Below, one piece after another: positions 15,703 to 23,706 of a stretch of 64,000 bases of DNA (positions within the stretch are counted from its first letter, which is position 1; the number at the start of each line of letters is the position of its first letter). A program made the translations under genes and the position numbers. The notes beneath the pieces were generated by a model that did no database searches, had not been told where the DNA came from, and saw nothing but the letters and a program-made list of their open reading frames with translations. Source of the DNA: Kineococcus rhizosphaerae (GTDB lineage: Bacteria > Actinomycetota > Actinomycetes > Actinomycetales > Kineococcaceae); the NCBI RefSeq assembly GCF_003002055.1, contig NZ_PVZF01000006.1:186001-250000 (forward strand), read 5' to 3'.

Positions 15703-17081
15703 GAGGGGTCCTTCGCCGCCGCGCCGGGGGCCCGGTCCGGCGTGCGGGGGCCGACGAGCGAGACCTCCGGAGCACCCCGCAGTTCCCGCTGTCCGGTGAG
15801 CAGGTCCAGCAGCAGGTACGCCAGGGCGCCGACGACGATGCCGGCCAGCGCCTCGGACAGCTGCGGGGCCTGGAAGTGGACCAGGGCCGCGCCCAGGGCA
15901 CCGATCGCCCAGGCGACGAAGGGCCGGACGCGGAACGTGGTCAGCGGACGGCGTGCCGAGCGGCGCAGGACGAGCTGGTCGAGGATCAGCACCGCCCCGA
16001 TGGGGGGCACGAAGATGCCCAGCAGGTTCAGCCACGCCGCGAAGTGGCTCCACACCCCCGCCAGGGCCGCCACGAGGCCGACTCCGCCCAGGACGAGGGT
16101 GAGGACCCGCATGCGACCACCGGTGAGCTGGCTCCAGCCCACGGCCCCGTTGTAGAGGCAGTGGGTGCACACCGAGCCGAGGTTGATGAAGACGAACACC
16201 ACGGCCAGCGCGGACAGGACCCAGCCGTGGGAGGTGAGGATCGGCAGGAAGTCGCCGCCGTTGGCCGCCGGGGCGGCGGCCGCGCCGGCCGCCACGATCA
16301 GGCCCCCGACCAGCAGGGAGATGACGTTCGCCAGCGGGAAGGCGGTGAAGGTGGCCAGGACGGCTTCACGGCCGGTGCGCGACCAGCGGGTGAAGTCGGC
16401 GGTCATGGTCCCCGAGTCGGCGAAACCGGCCACGACGATCGTGATCGCCGCCCCCACGCTGAGCACGCCCGCGTCGGGGGCGCCGCCCTGGTAGGAGGTG
16501 ATGCCGGACATCCCGCCGCCGCGGGCGGCGAAGACGAGCGCGACGACGGCCAGGACGACGAACAGCGGCGCGGCCACCAGGCCGATGACCGTCAGGGCCC
16601 GGATGCCGATGAACGTGATGCCGATGTAGAGCACCCCGGCGATCGCGATCATCAAGGGTTCGTTCCAGCCCAGGGAACCGTTGAGCGTGGCGCCGGTCAG
16701 GCCGGTCTGGAAGGCGAACCAGCCGATGACCACCGTGGACAGGAACCCGGCGGCGATCGGAGCCCCCTTGCGCCCGAAGGTCTCCGCGGCGGTGAGGGCG
16801 AAGTTCTTGCCCGTGCGCCCGGCGACGAGGCTGAGCGCCCCGACGTACGCGAACAGGACCACGTTCCCGGCGACGATGGCGGCCATCCCGCGCCAGAAAC
16901 CCAGGCCGTAGACGATGGTGCCGCCGAAGATGGCGTTGGTGATGATCATGGGGAAGCCGAACCAGACGGCCGAGACCGACCCCAGGGATCGGCGGCGGGA
17001 CGCGGGGACGGGTTCGTGCTCGAACTCGGACTCGAGGCCGTGGTGCTCGACGGCGACGCCGTCGTGGGTGCTGGTGCTCAC
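15699..17081 (-). CDS. NCS1/CodB-like cytosine-purine permease
   Basis: Membrane permease of 460 aa with about twelve hydrophobic segments, of the CodB-like branch of NCS1 (cytosine, purine or related N-heterocycle uptake). Helix 1 has VWFGFPMIITNAIFGG; the C-terminus is hydrophilic. Start GTG 17081 follows GAGAGGA. Sitting in the middle of an operon of amidases, it most likely imports the cyclic or amide nitrogen compound degraded by them. Sequence cannot tell which base or analogue is carried. Confidence 0.88.
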   Translation of the reverse strand: MSTSTHDGVAVEHHGLESEFEHEPVPASRRRSLGSVSAVWFGFPMIITNAIFGGTIVYGLGFWRGMAAIVAGNVVLFAYVGALSLVAGRTGKNFALTAAETFGRKGAPIAAGFLSTVVIGWFAFQTGLTGATLNGSLGWNEPLMIAIAGVLYIGITFIGIRALTVIGLVAAPLFVVLAVVALVFAARGGGMSGITSYQGGAPDAGVLSVGAAITIVVAGFADSGTMTADFTRWSRTGREAVLATFTAFPLANVISLLVGGLIVAAGAAAAPAANGGDFLPILTSHGWVLSALAVVFVFINLGSVCTHCLYNGAVGWSQLTGGRMRVLTLVLGGVGLVAALAGVWSHFAAWLNLLGIFVPPIGAVLILDQLVLRRSARRPLTTFRVRPFVAWAIGALGAALVHFQAPQLSEALAGIVVGALAYLLLDLLTGQRELRGAPEVSLVGPRTPDRAPGAAAKDPS

Positions 17082-17113
17082 GGTCGGTTCCTCTCGGGGT
17101 GCAGGAGCGGGGG

Positions 17114-17941
17114 TCAGGGAGAAGGGACGGGCTGGAACGCCTCGTCGACGTGCGGGGAGGACAGCGGGGTGGGGGCCGGGCCGGTGGGGTTCCCGGACGG
17201 GCGCGGTGCTGCCACGGCCCAGCCCTCCCGGTCGAGGTGGACCCGCAGGGCGCGCAGACGTTCGGCCGCGGCGGGGCTGTCGCTGTGCACGCAGACGGTG
17301 CCGACCCCCGCCAGGGCGGGGGTGCGCAACTGCTGCACGGCACGTCCGGCCGCGGCGTCCGGGGTTCCGAGTTCCTCGGCGGTCCAGCCGAACATGCGCA
17401 CCCGGCCCGCGCGGTAGGGGCGGTCGGCGAAGAACTCCTCGACCACCCCCAGCCCCGCGTCGCGGGCGGCGACCGCCAGCGCCGACCCGGGCAGCGCGTA
17501 CAGCGCCAGGCCCGGGTCGAAGGACCGCACCGCCGCGCAGACCGCCCGCGCCAGGTCGGGCTGGTCGTTGACCATCACGTACAGGGCGCCGTGGGGTTTC
17601 ACGTGCGCCATCCGCTGCCCGGCCGCACGCACGAAGGCGTCCAGGGACCCGATCTGGGCCAGGCAGAGGTCGTGGACGTCCTGGGCGCCGACCGCGATGG
17701 CACGGCGGCCGAAACCCTCCCGGTCGGCCAGACCCACGTGGGCGCCGATGGCCACCCCGTGGCGGACGGCCAGGTCGACGCTCTCGCGCATGGTCCGCGG
17801 GTCCCCCGCGTGCGCGCCGCAGGCGATGTTGGCCGAGGTGATGAGGGGCATCACCTCGGCGTCGGCGCCGTAGCGGTAGACGCCGAAGCTCTCGCCCAGG
17901 TCGCAGTTCAGGTCCAGGGTGCGGGCGCCCGGCCCGCTCAC
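17114..17941 (-). CDS. LamB/YcsF family protein, 5-oxoprolinase subunit A (PxpA)-like
   Basis: TIM-barrel-like protein of 275 aa. The hallmark blocks are LNCDLGESFG, MPLITSANIACGAHAGDP, GAHVGLADREGFGRR and HVKPHGALY. In other bacteria PxpA works with PxpB and PxpC to open 5-oxoproline using ATP. No pxpB or pxpC is present here; instead the gene is coupled to an amidase (GTGA overlap, 17938-17941) and followed by a permease. It may open a different cyclic amide in this operon. Family identification is firm; substrate is open. Confidence 0.88.
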   Translation of the reverse strand: MSGPGARTLDLNCDLGESFGVYRYGADAEVMPLITSANIACGAHAGDPRTMRESVDLAVRHGVAIGAHVGLADREGFGRRAIAVGAQDVHDLCLAQIGSLDAFVRAAGQRMAHVKPHGALYVMVNDQPDLARAVCAAVRSFDPGLALYALPGSALAVAARDAGLGVVEEFFADRPYRAGRVRMFGWTAEELGTPDAAAGRAVQQLRTPALAGVGTVCVHSDSPAAAERLRALRVHLDREGWAVAAPRPSGNPTGPAPTPLSSPHVDEAFQPVPSP

Positions 17942-19488
17942 CGGGCGGCCGAGGCGAGGGGTTCGGCGGCTCCGGGGGTTTCGGAGGTTCCGGCGCTGCT
18001 CAGGTGCGGGGCCCGCCGCGGGGACACCGCGCGCTCCCAGGCCCGGGCGAAGCGCAGCAGCCGCCGCTCGCTCATCACCGGTCCGACGACCTCCAGGCCG
18101 ACCGGCAGCCCGTCGTCGGTGAACCCGACCGGGACGCTGGCCGCGGGCAGGGAGGACTGCGAGGCCAGCACGGTGTTGGTGGGGAACGTCAGCGCCGTCC
18201 ACCGCTTCGCCGCCAGTTCCTCCCGGGTGGGGGCGGGCACCTGGACGGTCGGGTAGACCAGGACGTCGACACCCGCCCCGGCCATCAGCGCGGTCAGCCG
18301 GCGGCGCAGGTCCTCCTGGCGCAGGCGCCGCGGCAGGTACTCCGGGTCGTGGCGGGGGTCCTCGGGCCCGGCGGCGATGTCGACGACGAGGTCGGTCAGG
18401 GGGTGGAAGGCCCCCGCGGCGACGATCTCGTCCCAGCTCGTGGCCGGGACGCCGGGACGGGCGGCCAGGAAGGCGGCGAGGTCCTGCTTGGACTGCGTCG
18501 TGTACAGCGAGGTCCCGGTGACCCACTCGTGCAGGTCGCCCAGTTCGAGGCCCTCGACGACGCCGGTCCCTTCGGCGCGCAGGCGGTCGAGGGCGGCGCG
18601 GACGACGGAGTTCGTGCCTGCGGACTCCGGACCGGTGCCGAACGCGTCCTCCAGGACGCCCACGCGGAAGGAGGCCAGGTCGGTGGAGTCCAGGTCCTCG
18701 GCGAAGGCGCCGAGGTGCTCGTGGCCGGCGGCCAGCGCGGTGTACTCGTCCTGCGGGTCCCAGCCGGCGATGACGTCGAGCACGACGGCCGCGTCGGTCA
18801 CCGTGCGCGCCATCGGGCCGGGGGTGTCCTGGAAGTGCACGAGGGGGGAGAAACCGGTGCGGCTGACCAGGCCGGTGGTGGGCCGCAGGCCGAACAGGTT
18901 GGTGAACGACGCCGGCAGGCGGATCGACCCCCCGGTGTCCTCCCCCAGCCCGACCAGCGCGAGGTCGGCCGCGACCGCGGCGGCGGTGCCGGCGCTGGAC
19001 CCGCCGGTCTCCCGCTCCAGGTCGTAGGGGTTTCGCGTGAACCCGGTGCGCGAGGAGAAGGAGAACCACCCGGCGGCGAAGTCGCACATCGCGGTCTTGC
19101 CCAGCACGACCGCACCCGCCGCCCGCAACCGGGCGACGACGGTGGCGTCCTGCTCGGGCACGTGGTCGGCGAACAGGGAGCAGCCGAAGGCGGTGGGGAT
19201 GCCGGCCGTCTCGGCCTGGTCCTTGACGACGATCGGAACCCCGTGCAGCGGGCCCAGGAACCGCCCGGTGCGGGAGAAGTGGTCGTCGGCCGCCCGGGCC
19301 TGGTCGAGCGCGGCGGGGTTGAGGGTGACCAGGGACCCCAGTCGCGGGCCGTCCCGGTCCAGGTCCTCGACGCGCTGCAGGTACCAGGCGGTCAGTTCCG
19401 CGCTGGTCGCCTCCCCCGCCCGCAGCATCCGGTGGAAGCGGGTGATGGTGAGTTCGGCGAAGGGGTGGGTTTCGCGCAGGTCGTCCAT
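17938..19488 (-). CDS. Amidase signature family hydrolase (first gene of amidohydrolytic operon)
   Basis: Ser-cisSer-Lys amidase of 516 aa: Lys in IVVKDQAETAG, cis-Ser in GGSSAGTAAAVAADLA, nucleophile Ser in GEDTGGSIRLPAS. The C-terminal block PAASVPVGFTDDGLPVGLEVVGP is typical. It diverges strongly from the second amidase at 14224, so the two likely act on different bonds of one substrate. The ATG is preceded by CCGGAGGA. It lies 46 bp downstream of the GntR gene on the same strand and may be read with it. Confidence 0.9.
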   Translation of the reverse strand: MDDLRETHPFAELTITRFHRMLRAGEATSAELTAWYLQRVEDLDRDGPRLGSLVTLNPAALDQARAADDHFSRTGRFLGPLHGVPIVVKDQAETAGIPTAFGCSLFADHVPEQDATVVARLRAAGAVVLGKTAMCDFAAGWFSFSSRTGFTRNPYDLERETGGSSAGTAAAVAADLALVGLGEDTGGSIRLPASFTNLFGLRPTTGLVSRTGFSPLVHFQDTPGPMARTVTDAAVVLDVIAGWDPQDEYTALAAGHEHLGAFAEDLDSTDLASFRVGVLEDAFGTGPESAGTNSVVRAALDRLRAEGTGVVEGLELGDLHEWVTGTSLYTTQSKQDLAAFLAARPGVPATSWDEIVAAGAFHPLTDLVVDIAAGPEDPRHDPEYLPRRLRQEDLRRRLTALMAGAGVDVLVYPTVQVPAPTREELAAKRWTALTFPTNTVLASQSSLPAASVPVGFTDDGLPVGLEVVGPVMSERRLLRFARAWERAVSPRRAPHLSSAGTSETPGAAEPLASAAR

Positions 19489-19534
19489 GCGGTGTCCTCC
19501 GGTCGTCCCCGGGCGCGGGGACGCGGTAGCGGTG

Positions 19535-20200
19535 TCAGGTGGGTGGTCGGCGCGCCTCGGACAGCGCCTCGGCGACCGTGCGGCGGGTGTGCTCCAGGTG
19601 CCAGTCGTTCTCGGCCAGCAACCCCGGCAGGTCCCCGGTCTCGATGAGCCCCAGCATCCGCACGTGCTGCCGGTGCGCTTCGCTGAAGTCCTCCACGGTC
19701 GAGGCGTAGATGGCCATGTACGGCTCGACCCGGTCCCAGACCCCCCGGATGAGGTCCAGCAGGTAGGGACTGGCCGCGCACTCGTAGAAGCGCTGGTGGA
19801 AACGGCGGTTCAGGGCCCGCCAACGACCCGTCTCGAGGTGATCGTCGGCCATCTCGGCCAGGACGGCGCGCAGGTCGTCGACGTCCGTGGGCGTCAGCCG
19901 GGGCAGGGCCCACTCGGTGGCCAGCTGCTCCAGGTGCAGGCGGACGGCGAAGACCTGGTGCAGTTCCTCGGCGGTCAGCGAGACCACGCTGACGCTGCGG
20001 CGCCCGAAGACGACGAAACCCTCGGCCTGCAACCGCTTGAGCGCTTCGCGGACCGGCATGGTGCTCACCGAGAGCTGGTCGGCCAGGGCCCGGATCGAGA
20101 CCCGGCTGCCCGGGGCGAGGGTTCCGCTGGTGATGCCGGACCGGACACGGTCGTACACCTCCTCCGCGAGCGTGGGAACGGTGATGGCGCTGACGTCCAC
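19535..20200 (-). CDS. GntR/FadR-type (FCD) transcriptional regulator
   Basis: Repressor of 221 aa: N-terminal winged helix (about residues 10-72, RSGITSGTLAPGSRVSIRALAD then MPVREALKRLQAEGFV) and C-terminal FCD domain (about 85-215) with metal/ligand residues in RRFHQRFYE and EAHRQHVRML. FCD regulators bind small organic acids or metal-chelated ligands. GTG start 20200 follows GGAGGT. It is read in the same direction as the amidase operon, and a perfect palindrome at 20219-20230 lies at its promoter, so autoregulation and control of the operon are likely. Confidence 0.9.
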   Translation of the reverse strand: MDVSAITVPTLAEEVYDRVRSGITSGTLAPGSRVSIRALADQLSVSTMPVREALKRLQAEGFVVFGRRSVSVVSLTAEELHQVFAVRLHLEQLATEWALPRLTPTDVDDLRAVLAEMADDHLETGRWRALNRRFHQRFYECAASPYLLDLIRGVWDRVEPYMAIYASTVEDFSEAHRQHVRMLGLIETGDLPGLLAENDWHLEHTRRTVAEALSEARRPPT

Positions 20201-20218
20201 GATGCTGACCTCCGTGAT

Positions 20219-20230
20219 GTGTGATCACAC
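20219..20230. promoter_or_regulatory. GntR operator: perfect 12-bp palindrome
   Basis: GTGTGATCACAC is fully self-complementary and lies 19 bp upstream of the gntR start codon, where it would cover the transcription start. It also resembles a CRP half-site pair with zero spacing, but CRP sites need a 6-bp spacer. Most likely the operator for the adjacent FCD regulator. Confidence 0.65.
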
Positions 20231-20336
20231 TTGCAGTCGGAGGTTACGCGCACGTTTCCCGCGGTTACGACGACGTCAATTCTCGTCCGTGGCGCGGATC
20301 CCGGGGAGCCCTCGACGCACCACCGCGACCGGGCGC

Positions 20337-21251
20337 CTACCCGCGCGGCTGCAGCCGGGCGTTCGGCAATTCCGGCGCGGGCAACGGCTCGGGCTCCCCG
20401 TCGGGGAAGACGCCGAACTGCGGCTCCCCCTCGACGGGCCCGGTGATCTCGGCCTGCCACCGTTCGCGGTACGCGGCGACCTCGTCGTGGTCGCGGCCGA
20501 CGAAGTTCCACCACATGACGATCCGCTCCCCCAGCGGGACCCCGCCGATGAGCAGCGCCCGGACGGGTCCGTCCCCGGCGCGCAGCGTCGCCGACGTGCG
20601 CCCGGTGGGCAGGTGGGCCAGGTGCGCGGGCGGCAGGGGCTCGCCGTCGACGGTGAGCGCGCCGGAGTCCAGCAGGACACCGTGCTCGAAACCCGGCTCG
20701 AGGTCGACGGTGACCTGCCCGCCGGCCGGCAGCAGGACCTCCGCCCCCAGCAGCGGCGCGGTGAACGTCCGCACGGGCGAACCCACCCCGGCCAGCGAGC
20801 CGATGAAGACGCGCAGTTCCGCGTCGTCATGCCGGACCGGAACGGGTTCGTGGTGCTGGAACGTCGGCTCCATCGCGCGCGTCGCCTCGGGCAGCGCGAA
20901 CCACAACTGGGTGCCGTGCAGGACCTCGGTGTCCGGGGTGGAGAACTCCTGGTGGGAGATGCCGCGACCGGCGACCATGAGGTTGACCTGCCCCGGGCGC
21001 ACGACGGCCCGGTAGCCGGCGGAGTCGAGGTGGGCGACGGCACCGGTGAACAACCACGTCACGGTGGCCAGGCCGGTGTGCGGGTGCCGCGGCACCCGCA
21101 TGCCCCCGCTGTCCGCGACGCGGTCGGGCCCGAAGTGGTCGAGGAAGCACCACGACCCGACGAGGGTGAGGGCCCGCTGCGGGAGGGTGCGCCGCACCGT
21201 CATGGCCCGCGGACCACCGAGGGGGACGTCGCGGGGGGCGTGGACCTGCAC
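20337..21251 (-). CDS. Pirin family protein
   Basis: Bicupin pirin of about 304 aa. Seen are PRDVPLGGPRAMTVRRTLPQ, the metal-binding HPHTGLATVTWLF with DHFGP upstream, and GRGISHQEFS. Pirins are iron-binding; some are quercetin dioxygenases, others redox-linked regulators. I start at GTG 21251 because the conserved PRDVPLGG block lies upstream of the first ATG (about 21203); a good ribosome site is lacking, so the exact start is uncertain. It stands alone, divergent from the DJ-1 family gene. Confidence 0.85.
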   Translation of the reverse strand: MQVHAPRDVPLGGPRAMTVRRTLPQRALTLVGSWCFLDHFGPDRVADSGGMRVPRHPHTGLATVTWLFTGAVAHLDSAGYRAVVRPGQVNLMVAGRGISHQEFSTPDTEVLHGTQLWFALPEATRAMEPTFQHHEPVPVRHDDAELRVFIGSLAGVGSPVRTFTAPLLGAEVLLPAGGQVTVDLEPGFEHGVLLDSGALTVDGEPLPPAHLAHLPTGRTSATLRAGDGPVRALLIGGVPLGERIVMWWNFVGRDHDEVAAYRERWQAEITGPVEGEPQFGVFPDGEPEPLPAPELPNARLQPRG

Positions 21252-21336
21252 CTCCGGGACGCTACCCCACGCCCGCCGGGCGGTACGAGGCTCCACGACC
21301 CTGGCCCGGAGCGGGCCCGTCGAGCACGATGGGCCC

Positions 21337-21936
21337 GTGAACGACACCGTGAAGCACCTCGGCATCGTCCTGTTCGACGGCGTGGAAGAACTCGACGCCG
21401 TCGGGCCCTGGGACGTCCTGGCCGCCTGGACCCAGCAGCACCCCGAGGACGGCTGGGTCGTGACCACCCTGTCCCGCGACGGCGGTGAGGTGACGGCGGC
21501 CAAGGGGATGCGGTTCGTCGCCGCGCACTCGTTCGCCGACGCGCCCCCGCTGCAGGCCGTGCTGCACCCCGGCGGCCGCGGGACGCGCCCGCAGCTGCGC
21601 GACGAGGACCACCTGGAGTGGGTGCGCGCGCAACGCCGCAGCGCGCCGCTCATGACGAGCGTGTGCACCGGTTCGCTCGTCTACGCCGCCGCCGGGCTGC
21701 TGGCAAACCGCCCAGCGACGACGCACTGGGGCTCGCTGGACCTGCTGCGCGAACTCGACGCCAGCATCGACGTGCGCCCCGACGACCGCTTCGTCGACGA
21801 CGGCGACGTCGTCACCTCCGCGGGCGTCTCCGCCGGCATCGACATGGCCCTGCACCTCGTGGCCCGGCTCAGCTCCCCCGACCGGGCGCGGCAGGTGCGC
21901 CGGGCGATCCAGTACGACCCCCAGCCCCCGGTCTGA
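21337..21936 (+). CDS. DJ-1/PfpI superfamily protein, isonitrile-hydratase-like
   Basis: Class I glutamine amidotransferase-like protein of 199 aa. The opening IVLFDGVEELDAVGPWDVL carries the family's conserved Glu, and the nucleophile Cys is in TSVCTGSLVYAAAGLL (nucleophile elbow). These features match the InhA (isonitrile hydratase) or regulator-like subgroup. GTG start 21337 has a CACGAT box 6 nt upstream, possibly leaderless. Monocistronic, ended by the hairpin at 21949-21981. Confidence 0.82.
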   Translation: MNDTVKHLGIVLFDGVEELDAVGPWDVLAAWTQQHPEDGWVVTTLSRDGGEVTAAKGMRFVAAHSFADAPPLQAVLHPGGRGTRPQLRDEDHLEWVRAQRRSAPLMTSVCTGSLVYAAAGLLANRPATTHWGSLDLLRELDASIDVRPDDRFVDDGDVVTSAGVSAGIDMALHLVARLSSPDRARQVRRAIQYDPQPPV

Positions 21937-21948
21937 GGGCCTCAGGAC

Positions 21949-21981
21949 CCCGTCCGGGCCCGCACCACCGGCCCGGACGGG
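21949..21981. terminator. Bidirectional hairpin terminator
   Basis: Perfect 12-bp GC-rich stem (CCCGTCCGGGCC pairing with GGCCCGGACGGG) with a 9-nt loop, between the convergent ends of the DJ-1 family gene (21936) and gapB (22001). No T-run follows on either strand, as is usual in very GC-rich actinobacteria. Confidence 0.7.
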
Positions 21982-22000
21982 TCACGCACCGGGGCGGGCG

Positions 22001-23506
22001 TCAGCCGACGCCGGCCCCAACGCCGGCCCCGGCCCTCGTGTGGACCGCCGGGAACACCGGGCGGTCCAGACCCTGGAACGTCTGCGCGACCCGCAGCACC
22101 TGCTCGCAGTAACCGCGTTCGTTGTCGTACCAGACGTAGAGGATCGCGGCGTCGCCGGTGACGATCGTGGCCAGCGCGTCCACCACGCCCGTCTTGCGGG
22201 TGCCGATGAAGTCGGTGGAGACGACCTCGGGGGAATCGGTGTAGTCGACCTGGTCCTGCAGCGGGGAGTCCAGCGAGACCTGCCGCAGGTACTCGTTGAG
22301 CGCCGCCTTGTCCGTCGCCCGTTCCAGGGTCAGGTGCAGCACGGCGAGGGACACGTCGGGGGTGGGGACCCGGATGGAGTTCCCGGTCAGCTTGCCCTCG
22401 AGTTCCGGCAGCGCCTTGGCGACGGCCTTGGCGGCACCCGTCTCGGTGAGGACCATGTTCAGCACCGCCGACCGTCCCCGCCGGTCGCCCTTGTGGTAGT
22501 TGTCGATGAGGTTCTGGTCGTTGGTGAACGAGTGCACCGTCTCGACGTGACCGCGCACGATCCCGAACTCCTCGTGGACGGCCTTCAGGACCGGGGCGAT
22601 GGCGTTCGTCGTACAGGACGCGGCCGAGGCGATCCGGTCGTCGGCCGTCAGGGTGTCCTGGTTCAGGCCGTGGACGACGTTCTTGACCGATCCCTTGCCG
22701 GGGGCGGTCAGCAGGACGCGCCCGGCGCCCGGGCTGCGCAGGTGCTGCGCCAGACCGTCGGCGTCGCGCCACTTCCCGGTGTTGTCGATGACCAGGGCGT
22801 CCTCGATGCCGTACCGCGCGTAGTCGACGGTGGCCGGGTCGTCGGAGTAGATCACCTGGATCGTCGTGCCGTTGGCGTGGATCCGCTCGTTCTCCTCGTC
22901 CACCGTGATCGTCCCGGCGAACGCGCCGTGCACGGAGTCGCGGCGCAGCAGGCTCGCGCGCTTGACGAGGTCGTTGGCGCCGCCGCGGCGCACGACGACG
23001 GCACGCAGGCGCAGACCCCACGGGTCCTGACCCTGCTCGACGAGCACGCGGGCGAGCAGGCGCCCGATGCGCCCGAACCCGTAGAGGACGACGTCGCGGC
23101 TGGCCCGAGCGGGTCCTGCGGGCCGGTCCGGGCCGGCCGGGTCGTACGCCAGGGGGGCGAGCAGGTCCCGGACGGCGGCTTCGCCGGTCGTCCCGTCCGC
23201 GCTGAGCCGGGTCGACAACCGGGCGATGTCGACGATCGCCGGGGACAACGGCAACCGGACGAGCACCTGCAGCAGGTCGAGGCTGACCTCGAGGGGCAGT
23301 TCGACGTCGTCGACGTGGCGGGCGAACCGATGGGCCTTGATGAGCCCGACGACGGACTCGCCGACGAGGCTGCGGCCGTGGACGGTCACGGTGACGCCGT
23401 GGTCGCGGTGCAGGCGGCCGACGAGCGGCACCACGGCCTCGGCCAGTCCGAGCTTCAGGGACCAGCCGAGGTCGTCGGACGGGGACGTGGGGACGGGTTC
23501 GGGCAC
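22001..23506 (-). CDS. gapB: Glyceraldehyde-3-phosphate dehydrogenase, GapB type with N-terminal extension
   Basis: GAPDH of 501 aa, about 150 residues longer than glycolytic GapA. It matches the C. glutamicum GapB type (about 480 aa, NADP-linked, gluconeogenic). The extra N-terminal domain (about 1-135) precedes the Rossmann motif YGFGRIGRLL; the catalytic Cys is in SAASCTTNAI, and VLTAPGKG and NDQNLIDNYHKGDRRGR follow. The last residues are a simple Gly-Ala-Val repeat. ATG at 23506 follows a GGAG site. The palindrome upstream at 23544-23562 suggests local regulation. Confidence 0.93.
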   Translation of the reverse strand: MPEPVPTSPSDDLGWSLKLGLAEAVVPLVGRLHRDHGVTVTVHGRSLVGESVVGLIKAHRFARHVDDVELPLEVSLDLLQVLVRLPLSPAIVDIARLSTRLSADGTTGEAAVRDLLAPLAYDPAGPDRPAGPARASRDVVLYGFGRIGRLLARVLVEQGQDPWGLRLRAVVVRRGGANDLVKRASLLRRDSVHGAFAGTITVDEENERIHANGTTIQVIYSDDPATVDYARYGIEDALVIDNTGKWRDADGLAQHLRSPGAGRVLLTAPGKGSVKNVVHGLNQDTLTADDRIASAASCTTNAIAPVLKAVHEEFGIVRGHVETVHSFTNDQNLIDNYHKGDRRGRSAVLNMVLTETGAAKAVAKALPELEGKLTGNSIRVPTPDVSLAVLHLTLERATDKAALNEYLRQVSLDSPLQDQVDYTDSPEVVSTDFIGTRKTGVVDALATIVTGDAAILYVWYDNERGYCEQVLRVAQTFQGLDRPVFPAVHTRAGAGVGAGVG

Positions 23507-23706
23507 GGGAGGACTCCTCAGTCGACCGCGGGGGCGGAGGTCAGGTCGGTTCTCGACCGACCGAGCCGGGAGACGACGCCGCGGCGCGGGGCACGGTCCG
23601 TGCGTCGGTCGTCAACGTTCGTCTCCAGTCGTGGCTGTCGTGGGACCACCATGGGGGAATCGGTGACCTCACGGGAGCTCCGTGGCCTGGAAAGATCGGC
23701 CGAAGT
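23507..23706 (-). promoter_or_regulatory. gapB upstream region with perfect inverted repeat (23544-23562)
   Basis: The 200-bp gap between the LuxR gene end and gapB. GGTCGGT (23544-23550) and ACCGACC (23556-23562) form perfect 7-bp arms with a 5-bp spacer, 38 bp upstream of the gapB start. This fits an operator of a carbon-flux regulator. No gene is visible in the rest of the gap. Confidence 0.5.

Noticed and set aside
20219-20230. CRP site
   Set aside because: CRP sites have TGTGA and TCACA separated by 6 bp; here the halves directly abut.
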